7,040 nucleotides of DNA. Source: Candidatus Bipolaricaulota bacterium (lineage in GTDB: Bacteria > Bipolaricaulota > Bipolaricaulia > Bipolaricaulales > Bipolaricaulaceae). Both the position numbers and the translations under genes were made by a program. The stretch lies in NCBI GenBank assembly GCA_027027485.1, contig JALVLL010000259.1, positions 1 through 7,040 on the forward strand. Direction: 5' to 3'. Shown here in pieces: positions 1 through 5,862 of this stretch. Every line of letters begins with the position of its first letter. The stretch's first letter is position 1. Under the pieces are notes generated by a model. The model made no database searches, was not told where the DNA came from, and saw nothing but the letters and a program-made list of their open reading frames with translations.

Positions 1-1185
1 CCCGCCGGAGGCCCGAACCCGTTGGGCGTGAAAACCCATGGGATGACCTGCGGGTAGCGGTGAAATGCCAATCGAGCCTGGTGATAGCTGGCTCTCCCCG
101 AAATGGCTCTAGGGTCAGCCTCACGGTTCAGGCGGCCGGGGGTAGAGCACTGGATGGGGAAGGGGGGAAACTCCCGACTCCAACCAAACTCCGAATACCG
201 GCCGTCGGTCCGTGGGAGTGAGTCCGTGGGGGATAACCTCCACGGTCGAGAGGGGAACAACCCAGACCGCCGGCTAAGGCCCCTAAATCCGGGCTAAGTG
301 GAGAAGGCGGTGTGGCCGCTAAGACAGCTGGGAGGTTGGCTTAGAAGCAGCCATCCTTTAAAGAGTGCGTAACAGCTCACCAGTCAAGCGGCCGCGCGCC
401 GAAAATGTAACGGGGCTAAGCCCGGTGCCGAAGCCGCGGGTTCCTACCGGCGCCGCCGGTAGGAGCGGTAGGGGAGCGTTCCCAGCGGGGCGAAGCCGCG
501 TCGCGAGGCGCGGTGGACTGCTGGGAAGTGAGAATGCCGGCATGAGTAGCGAGAGGCGGGTGAGAATCCCGCCCCCCGGATGCCCAAGGTTTCCTGGGGA
601 AGGCTCGTCCGCCCAGGGTTAGGCGGGACCTAAGGTGAACCCGAAAGGGGTAGCCGATGGGCAGCCGGTTAATATTCCGGCCCCTCCGGGTCCGCGCCAC
701 GAGCGAAGGGGTGACGCCGCAGGACTATCCCCGCGGGCTTACGGCTATGCCCGTCCAAGCGTCAAGCCAGGGGGAGGAGGCAAATCCCCTCCCCCGCCAC
801 GGCGAGGCGCGATGGCGAGCCCCGTAACAGGGGCGAAGGGGGATGGGTTCAGCGGCCGAGAAAAGCCTCTAGCCAGTGGACCCGGAGCCCGTACCGCAAA
901 CCGACACAGGTGGGCGAGGGGAGTACCCACAGGGGGGCGAGATAACCCCGGTCAAGGAACTCGGCAAATTGCCCCCGTAACCTCGGGAGAAGGGGGGCCC
1001 TCGCCGTGGCTGGGAATCAGTTCTCGGCTGCGGTTGGGGGCCGCAGAGAATCGGCCCAGGCGACTGTTTACCAAAAACACAGGTCCCTGCTAACCCGTAA
1101 GGGGACGTATAGGGACTGAAACCTGGCCACTGCCGGTAGGTCAAGGGGAGGGGTGCAAGCCCCGAACCGAAGCCCCGGTGAAGGC

Positions 1186-1218
<33 letters not shown>

Positions 1219-1462
1219 GTACCTTGTCGGGTAAGCCGAAGCTTGCCCCACCGCCCCGCGAGGGGCGGTGAAAAAAACCGGCTCATATCGGGGGAGCCCT
1301 CCTGCCGGAAGGGCGTGGGGTAACCCCGAGGGAAGTCGGCCCGCAAGGGTTTGACCCCGTAACGACTGACCCGAAAGGGGAGGCGCGCTGTCCTCCCAGC
1401 GCGCAACACGCCGGGCCTCGCCCTCATAAAGGGCGCCTATGGAGTCCCCTTTCCCTGAAAAG

Positions 1463-1469
1463 GGAGGTG
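1463..1469 (+). promoter_or_regulatory. Ribosome binding site of the intron endonuclease
   Basis: GGAGGTG lies four bases before the ATG at 1474. It is a strong Shine-Dalgarno match and fixes the start. It suggests the endonuclease is translated from the unspliced precursor or the excised intron. Confidence 0.7.
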
Positions 1470-1473
1470 GGAA

Positions 1474-1944
1474 ATGGAGAAGCTGAACCCTTGGTATGTG
1501 ACGGGGCTTGTTGAGGGGGAAGGTACCTTCGCCGTGAGCTTCAGCTTGAGGAGGAGGCTCACGGTGGGGATCGAGACGCGCCCCTCCTTCTCCATTTCCC
1601 AAAACGAGGCCAATCTCGAGCTCCTGAAGCGGGTGCACGCGTATTTCGGGTGTGGAGCGATCCGTTATTCCCGGGCCGATCGCACCTACAAGTACGAGGT
1701 GCGCTCGGTGAGGGACATAATGAAAAGGATCATCCCTCACTTCCGGCGTTATCCGCTTCAAGGGGCCAAGGCGCGGGACTTCGAGAAGTTCGCGCGCATC
1801 TGTGAGATGGTCCATCGGAACCTGCACCTCAATCGTCGCCACCTGCGGGAGATCATCGAGATCGCCTACTCGATGAACCCCGCGGGCAAAAGGCGGCACC
1901 GGAAAGGGGATCTCCTAAGGGTGCTGGGCGAGGATAAGGGATAG
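1474..1944 (+). CDS. LAGLIDADG homing endonuclease encoded in the 23S rRNA intron
   Basis: A 156-residue protein that should cut intronless 23S genes near the L1951 site and so drive intron homing. One LAGLIDADG helix is visible at residues 9-17 (VTGLVEGEG), with Glu16 in the position of the metal-binding catalytic acid; Glu is common there in this family. A single motif and about 160 residues imply a homodimer of the I-CreI size class. The C-terminal part (about 98-146) is basic and contains a Lys-Ala-Arg-Asp-Phe-Glu-Lys-Phe helix and the MNPAGKRR segment typical of rRNA-intron endonucleases. The start is supported by a strong ribosome binding site. The frame is intact with no internal stop, so the enzyme may still be active. 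The final codons and the TAG stop overlap the P7 3' strand of the intron. The exact cleavage site cannot be read from sequence. Confidence 0.93.
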   Translation: MEKLNPWYVTGLVEGEGTFAVSFSLRRRLTVGIETRPSFSISQNEANLELLKRVHAYFGCGAIRYSRADRTYKYEVRSVRDIMKRIIPHFRRYPLQGAKARDFEKFARICEMVHRNLHLNRRHLREIIEIAYSMNPAGKRRHRKGDLLRVLGEDKG

Positions 1945-2453
1945 TCTACCCCCCGTGGAAACACGGGAGAGGGTGAAGTTCCGACCTGCATGAAAGGAAC
2001 AACGACCTGGGCACTGTCTTGACCGGGGGCTCGGTGAACTTGAAGCGCCGGTGAAGATGCCGGCGACCCGCGGTGGGACAGAAAGACCCCGTGGAGCTTT
2101 ACTGCAGCCTGGTGTTGGGTCTTGGCCGTTGATGTAGAGGATAGGTGGGAGGCTGAGAAGTCCCGGCGCCAGCCGGGATGGAGCCGCCGGTGGAATACCA
2201 CCCTTCAACGGCTGGGGCTCTAACCAGGGGCCGTTAGCAGCGGTTCCGGGACAGCGCCAGGTGGGCAGTTTTGCTGGGGCGGCAGCCTCCTAAAGGGTAA
2301 CGGAGGCGCCCAAAGGTCCCCTCAGGCGGGTTAGCGATCCGCCGTGGAGTGCAAGGGCAGACAGGGGGCTTGACTGCGAGGCCTACAAGCCGAGCAGGGG
2401 CGAAAGCCGGGCCTAGTGACCCACCGGCTCCTCGTGGTAGGGCCGGTGATCAG

Positions 2454-2485
<32 letters not shown>

Positions 2486-2602
2486 GTCCCGCCCGAGAGT
2501 TCACATCGACGGCGGGGTTCGGCACCTCGATGTCGGCTCACCCCATCCTGGGGCTGCACCAGGTCCCAAGGGTTGGGCTGTTCGCCCATCAAAGGGGTTC
2601 AT

Positions 2603-2637
<35 letters not shown>

Positions 2638-2959
2638 CCTATCTACCGCGGGCGCAGGAGGCTTGAGGGGGTCCGCTCCTAGTACGAGAGGACCGGAGCG
2701 GCCGGGCCGCTGGTGTACCAGCTGTCCCGCCCGGGGCACCGCTGGGTAGCTAAGCCCGGACCGGATAAGAGCTGAAGGCATCTAAGCTCGAAGCCGACCC
2801 CAAGATGAGGCCTCCCCATCAGGGCCCTCCGAGACCAGGAGGTCGATAGGCCGCAGGTGGAAGCCCGGCAACGGGTGGAGCCGAGCGGTACTAATAGCCC
2901 GATTGCCTTACGTAGCAGACGCCCTATTCGCCTCTCAAGGACCGGGGATCAAGCCCATG

Positions 2960-2982
2960 ACGTCGGGGTTTATCCCCGACGT
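2960..2982 (+). other. Stem-loop in the 23S-5S spacer
   Basis: A 9-bp perfect stem (2960-2968 with 2974-2982) with a five-base loop sits between the 23S 3' end and the 5S 5' end. The flanking CTCAA (2934-2938) and TTGAG (2983-2987) can also pair, making a longer interrupted stem just before 5S. It is probably an rRNA processing signal. No T-run follows, so it is not a terminator. No tRNA occurs in the spacer (about 2913-2989). Confidence 0.6.
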
Positions 2983-2989
2983 TTGAGAT

Positions 2990-3109
<120 letters not shown>

Positions 3110-3121
3110 TTTTATTTTTTC
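3110..3121 (+). terminator. T-rich tract after 5S rRNA, possible rRNA operon terminator
   Basis: An almost uninterrupted T-run follows the last 5S base. The only nearby stem is the 5S terminal helix, so this is not a textbook separate hairpin. Position and composition suggest transcription of the rRNA operon ends here. The next gene lies on the opposite strand, pointing toward the tract. Confidence 0.45.
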
Positions 3122-3277
3122 ACTTTTGTAGCTTCCCTACATCTTTGGGGCTTCTTATGGTGCCCGTTGTAGAACTTCGTGGTGTAAGCCTTAAAAGGGC
3201 ATAAGTCCCACGGTAAAGGGGGGCGAGTTCCTTTTGATGGCAAGGGAGGCAAAGTAAATGCTTTTTCTCCGTGGGGC

Positions 3278-4486
3278 TCAGCCCATAAGGGCCCGCGCCA
3301 GGGTCATCGCGGTGCCCGAAAGCAGGGGAACCGAGAGGTTGTCGTCCACATGGAAAGGCAGGGCTTCGACGAAACTCGCAGCCGCCCCTCCCACAAAGCC
3401 CAGCCAAAACGGCGTAAACCCCCCGACGAACGCCAAATAGGAAGCCAGGAAACAGATGCCCAGGTAACCCAGGGTCCCCTGCAGGGTCTTGGCGAAGAAC
3501 CTGGTCCTTCCCCCCACGAACCCGAACACCTTAGCGGTGAGGTCGCCGAATATGAGGAAGGTCACGGACAGGAACGCCACCTTCAGGGGAAAGAGGAGGA
3601 AAGCGACGAAACATCCCAGAAGGAAAAGCGTCATGGAGGAGAGGCGTGTCCTCTCCTTCTCCTTGAACACCTTGAAGGAGCTCGCCAGGCGTTTGAAGAA
3701 GAACCCCTGTACCCTATGGCTCGAGAGGCGCGCCACGTCCACCAGAACGAACAGAAGGAGCACGCTCCCGATCAGGGAAAGGAGGGTTTGCTTGGCCACC
3801 CAGAGGCTCAGGAGGGGGAAGGAGAAGCCGGCAGGTCGGATGAGCACCCTCCACCACCTTATATCCTCGGGGAGGTAGGGGAACGCCCTGTGTCGGATCA
3901 CCGCCTCCAGGGCCAGGGCGAAGATGAAACATAGGATGAGGGAAGCGAATATGGCCGCCGGTTCCCAGGGGAAGCGGAGGAGGGAAAGGGCCACAATGGC
4001 GGGGACGAGGAACACCGCTATCACGTCCCCTCTCCTCACCGCCCAGTACGAAAGGCCGGCGAAACCGGCCAACGCCGCGAGATCCGCGATCCCCACCGTG
4101 GGGGAAAGCTTGAGCCAAAGCCCGATTAAGGATGCCAGCGCCAGGCCGGAGGCCGTAGCGGCGCCGTGTCCCCCTTTGAACCGGAGATAGAAGGGGAATA
4201 CGTGCCCCAGGATCGCGGAAACACCGCTCAGATAACGGATGAGGGGCGGGAGGCCGAGGGCCTGGGCGATCCCGAGGGAGGCGACCCCCTTTCCGGTGTC
4301 GTAAAGCGCCGTGATCATCACGGGCCACAGGGAATCGATCTGGGCCTTGAGGTTGGAGGTGCCGACCTTCCCCGTGCCTTTGGCCCTTAGGTCTATCCCC
4401 TTGAGCCATTTGGCGAAGATGTAGGCGGGATGAACGGAACCCAACAGGTAGCCGATAAACACGGCGAAAAAGGCCTTCCACACCAT
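3278..4486 (-). CDS. PlsY-like acyltransferase fused to a diacylglycerol/polyprenol kinase domain
   Basis: A 402-residue polytopic membrane protein with two lipid-enzyme domains. Residues about 1-200 resemble PlsY, which moves an acyl group from acyl-phosphate to glycerol-3-phosphate: motif 1 spans 16-45 (Ser17, Asp32, Arg34, GTGKVGTSN), a DTGKG loop lies at 63-67 and the glycine-rich GHVFPFYLRFKGGHGAAT at 94-111. Residues about 205-402 resemble the CTP-dependent DGK1/SEC59/VTE5 kinase family: KEKERTRLSS at 275-284, GDLTAK at 314-319, GGRTRF at 325-330, KTLQGTLG at 333-340, and the ending VEALP then DDNLSVPL at 373-388. PlsY is normally about 200 residues, so this is a full fusion. The usual GSGN is GTGK and GGKG is GGHG. 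ATG 4486 was chosen because the first membrane helix follows at once and GGAG abuts it; a GTG at 4537 would add 17 polar residues without a ribosome binding site. No neighbour appears co-transcribed with it. Confidence 0.85.
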   Translation of the reverse strand: MVWKAFFAVFIGYLLGSVHPAYIFAKWLKGIDLRAKGTGKVGTSNLKAQIDSLWPVMITALYDTGKGVASLGIAQALGLPPLIRYLSGVSAILGHVFPFYLRFKGGHGAATASGLALASLIGLWLKLSPTVGIADLAALAGFAGLSYWAVRRGDVIAVFLVPAIVALSLLRFPWEPAAIFASLILCFIFALALEAVIRHRAFPYLPEDIRWWRVLIRPAGFSFPLLSLWVAKQTLLSLIGSVLLLFVLVDVARLSSHRVQGFFFKRLASSFKVFKEKERTRLSSMTLFLLGCFVAFLLFPLKVAFLSVTFLIFGDLTAKVFGFVGGRTRFFAKTLQGTLGYLGICFLASYLAFVGGFTPFWLGFVGGAAASFVEALPFHVDDNLSVPLLSGTAMTLARALMG

Positions 4487-4499
4487 CTCCGTAGAAGGG

Positions 4500-4528
4500 A
4501 ATTTATCTCGCGCTTTAGGAAAGGACAA
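4500..4528 (-). promoter_or_regulatory. Candidate promoter of the PlsY-kinase gene
   Basis: On the minus strand TTGTCC (4528-4523) is followed after 17 bases by TAAATT (4505-4500). Each box matches the sigma-70 consensus at four of six positions. The predicted transcript would begin near 4493, a few bases before the ATG at 4486, which argues against the upstream GTG start. Weak evidence. Confidence 0.3.
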
Positions 4529-4541
4529 TCCCCGCACGGGG

Positions 4542-4554
4542 CCTAGCTTCTAGG
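4542..4554. repeat. Inverted repeat CCTAG-CTT-CTAGG between divergent genes, possible operator
   Basis: A perfect 5-bp inverted repeat with a three-base centre lies in the intergenic region, just upstream of an A/T-rich stretch and the promoter of the ArsR-type gene. Its place between two divergent genes makes it a candidate binding site for that regulator. The size is modest and no second copy was seen. Confidence 0.35.
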
Positions 4555-4566
4555 TTTTTAAAAGCT

Positions 4567-4595
4567 TTGAAATCGGGGTTCCCCACGGATAGAAT
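4567..4595 (+). promoter_or_regulatory. Promoter of the regulator-glutaredoxin-PDO operon
   Basis: TTGAAA (4567-4572) and TAGAAT (4590-4595) are separated by exactly 17 bases; each box differs little from the sigma-70 consensus. An A/T-rich stretch (4555-4566) precedes the -35 box like an UP element. The spacer contains GGGG-TT-CCCC (4575-4584), a dyad that could be an operator. Transcription would start near 4602, about three bases before the ATG at 4605, so the first gene may be translated from a nearly leaderless mRNA. Confidence 0.6.
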
Positions 4596-4604
4596 CCGCC
4601 CGCT

Positions 4605-4904
4605 ATGGGAGACTATGACCTCCAGGACCTGGCGAAGACCCTGGCCGCCGTGGGATCCGAGGAGAGGCTCAAGATCCTCGGCATCATCATGCGGTGGCCA
4701 GAGGTGGGCTGTGGGGAGCTCGCCCAGCGGCTTGGGCTCTCCCAGCCCGCCATCTCCTACCACCTCAAGGTCCTGGAGGCGGCGGATCTCATCGTCAAGG
4801 TCCGCCGCGGCCGCTCACGTTGCCTATCCGTGACCCCAAAAATAGAACGGATCTTGCGGGCCGAGGTGATAAGGTGGCTCAAGCAAGAGGAGGTGAAGCG
4901 CTGA
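4605..4904 (+). CDS. ArsR-type winged helix-turn-helix transcriptional regulator
   Basis: A 99-residue DNA-binding protein, the usual size for ArsR/SmtB repressors. Residues 18-31 (SEERLKILGIIMRW) form the dimer/first helix segment. The helix-turn-helix is at about 37-58, with recognition helix SQPAISYHLKVLEAA (46-60), and the wing lies around 62-76. The classic metal box ELCVCDL is replaced by EVGCGEL (33-39), with glycines at both cysteine positions. Only Cys36 and Cys73 remain, so a canonical metal site on this helix is absent. From the neighbours I infer that it may sense thiol or redox state, or another ligand. It is the first gene of an operon and overlaps the next start by one base. 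No ribosome binding site precedes its ATG, consistent with the leaderless promoter geometry. Autoregulation through nearby inverted repeats is plausible. Confidence 0.9.
   Translation: MGDYDLQDLAKTLAAVGSEERLKILGIIMRWPEVGCGELAQRLGLSQPAISYHLKVLEAADLIVKVRRGRSRCLSVTPKIERILRAEVIRWLKQEEVKR
4888..4895 (+). promoter_or_regulatory. Ribosome binding site of the glutaredoxin gene
   Basis: AGGAGGTG inside the end of the regulator gene lies eight bases before the ATG at 4904. Together with the one-base stop/start overlap (TGATG) it decides the start and indicates translational coupling. Confidence 0.75.
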
Positions 4905-5143
4905 TGGACAAGGAGGTCAGGGTCTACACTACTCCGAACTGCCCCTGGTGCGCCGCGGTGAAACAATATCTGGAGGAACGTGACATTCCCTACATCGAGA
5001 TCGATGTGTCCCAGGACCAGCAGGCGGCTCTGGAGATGATCGAGAAATCGGGCCAGATGGGCGTCCCCGTCGTGGAGATCGACGGTGAGATCGTCATCGG
5101 CTTTGATAAAGAAAGGCTTGATTACCTGCTTGAACTCTACTGA
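4904..5143 (+). CDS. Small glutaredoxin-like thiol oxidoreductase (YruB/NrdH-like)
   Basis: A 79-residue single-domain thioredoxin-fold protein, the length of the small glutaredoxin-like (YruB) group. The active site is C13-P-W-C16 after the first strand (VRVYTTPN). The cis-proline loop is GVPV at 53-56, followed by the IDGEIVIGFD hairpin (59-68) and a final helix. It should reduce disulfides in partner proteins in the cytoplasm; there is no signal peptide. Its reductant is unknown and could be a thioredoxin reductase rather than glutathione. The start is fixed by a strong ribosome binding site. The gene overlaps the regulator stop by one base and is followed 18 bases later by the PDO gene, so the three are almost certainly co-transcribed. 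Longer in-frame upstream starts lie inside the regulator gene and are rejected. Confidence 0.93.
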   Translation: MDKEVRVYTTPNCPWCAAVKQYLEERDIPYIEIDVSQDQQAALEMIEKSGQMGVPVVEIDGEIVIGFDKERLDYLLELY

Positions 5144-5161
5144 AGAAAGGACGCGATAGCT

Positions 5162-5800
5162 GTGCCATTCCTGCAAGGCAAAGACCTGGAATACGTGCGC
5201 GGGGAATTCGAGAAGCTACCCCGCAGGGTGACGGCGGTACTTTTCGTCGGCGAAGGGGGATCCGGAGGGGTCTTCAAGGATCTCATGGAGGAAGTCGGGG
5301 CCATCGCCCCGGGGAAGTTCTCGGTGCGCTATGGCACCCCAGAGGAAGCCGAGGAAAAAGGGATAGACCTTTTCCCCTCGTTCTCCCTGGAGGCCGATGG
5401 GGAGGAATACGGGGTGTACTTCTTCGGGGCCCCGTTGGGGTACGAATTCGCTTCCTTCCTGGAGGCGGTCCGGGACGTGGCGGAGGGGGAAGTGGAGCTC
5501 GGGGAGAGCATCCGCGACGAGCTCTCCGGCCTCTCGTCCCCATTGGTGATAAGTGTCTTCGTTACCCCCACCTGTCCCTACTGCCCCCTGGCCGTGAGGA
5601 CGGCGCATCGGTTCGCGGTGGCCTCGCCCAAGATACGGGGCGAGATGATCATGGCCTCTGACTTCCCGGAGTTAGCCAAACGTTACGAGGTGATGGCCGT
5701 GCCCACGGTGGTGATCAACGAGGTGGTGAGGTTCGAAGGGGCGATCCCGGAGGAAGAGTTCGCCGCCATGGTGGCCGAGGCGGCCACGATCCAGCCTTAG
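5162..5800 (+). CDS. Protein disulfide oxidoreductase (PDO), two thioredoxin folds, N-terminal site lost
   Basis: A 212-residue protein with the tandem thioredoxin-fold layout of PfPDO, a cytoplasmic disulfide-handling enzyme of thermophiles. The N-terminal fold (about 1-105) keeps the cis-proline region at Pro72 and the segment YGVYFFGAPLGYEFASFLE (83-101), but at the expected CXXC place (about 30-36) it reads GEGGSGG with no cysteine. The C-terminal fold (about 115-212) has C138-P-Y-C141 and the cis-proline VPT at 180-182. These are the only two cysteines, so one redox site remains and the first fold is probably structural or for binding. The start is GTG, with GAAAGGA about ten bases upstream. 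It is the last gene of the operon; a strong terminator follows. PDOs are often reduced by a thioredoxin reductase, but none is seen here. Confidence 0.92.
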   Translation: MPFLQGKDLEYVRGEFEKLPRRVTAVLFVGEGGSGGVFKDLMEEVGAIAPGKFSVRYGTPEEAEEKGIDLFPSFSLEADGEEYGVYFFGAPLGYEFASFLEAVRDVAEGEVELGESIRDELSGLSSPLVISVFVTPTCPYCPLAVRTAHRFAVASPKIRGEMIMASDFPELAKRYEVMAVPTVVINEVVRFEGAIPEEEFAAMVAEAATIQP

Positions 5801-5831
5801 ACAATACGGCGCGTGTGTCTTTGTGGGCTTC

Positions 5832-5862
5832 AAGGGGCGTTACCAACGCCCCTTTTCTTTTT
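5832..5862 (+). terminator. Intrinsic terminator of the redox operon
   Basis: An 8-bp GC-rich stem, GGGGCGTT (5834-5841) with AACGCCCC (5845-5852), has a three-base loop and two further A-T pairs at its base. It is followed by a run of T with a single C to 5862. It ends plus-strand transcription just before the convergent gene's stop codon. On the minus strand the hairpin has no T-run, so it probably works in one direction. Confidence 0.88.

Larger units (their letters stand above)
1233..1975 (+). ncRNA. Self-splicing group I intron at 23S site L1951, with internal endonuclease gene
   Basis: This block interrupts the conserved helix 71 loop. The flanks join to restore 'gtcgggt' + 'aagttccgac', as in uninterrupted bacterial 23S. 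The 5' exon ends in U1232 and the intron ends in G1975, the group I rule. P1 is a clean hairpin: exon GGGU (1229-1232) plus AAGC, loop CGAA, then GCUU GCCC (1241-1248), giving the expected U-G wobble at the splice site. The 3' exon AAG (1976-1978) can pair with CUU 1242-1244 as P10. P2 is a 9-bp stem (1249-1257/1262-1270) capped by GCGA. P7 is likely GACUG 1364-1368 with UAGUC 1942-1946. P9 is a 6-bp stem with a GAAA loop (1952-1967). P3-P6 were not traced reliably. From family knowledge, Coxiella burnetii carries a group I intron at this same site, and Thermotoga and algal chloroplasts have nearby ones. Confidence 0.92.

Noticed and set aside
635..1093. Open frame of 152 codons within the 23S rRNA
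   Set aside because: It lies wholly inside conserved rRNA exon sequence; there is no ribosome binding site and the product is of low complexity.
1233..1975. Archaeal-type bulge-helix-bulge rRNA intron
   Set aside because: The host rRNA is bacterial, and the boundary bases, P1, P7 and P9 elements match a group I intron. No bulge-helix-bulge was looked for beyond this.
1236..1978. Alternative intron boundaries shifted by three bases (AAG is repeated at both junctions)
   Set aside because: This would leave G instead of U as the last 5' exon base and break the P1 U-G wobble; 1233-1975 fits group I rules better.
2960..2982. Terminator between 23S and 5S
   Set aside because: The hairpin is strong but no T-run follows and 5S begins eight bases later, so an rRNA processing role is more likely.
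3350..4481. Open frames on both strands overlapping the PlsY-kinase gene (plus 3350-3934, minus 3714-4481)
   Set aside because: The true frame has a clear two-domain membrane protein with family motifs; the others are charged or arginine/proline-rich shadows.
4487..4537. GTG start at 4537 extending the PlsY-kinase protein by 17 residues
   Set aside because: The extension is polar, lies before the family's usual beginning, has no ribosome binding site and would start upstream of the candidate promoter. It is not excluded.
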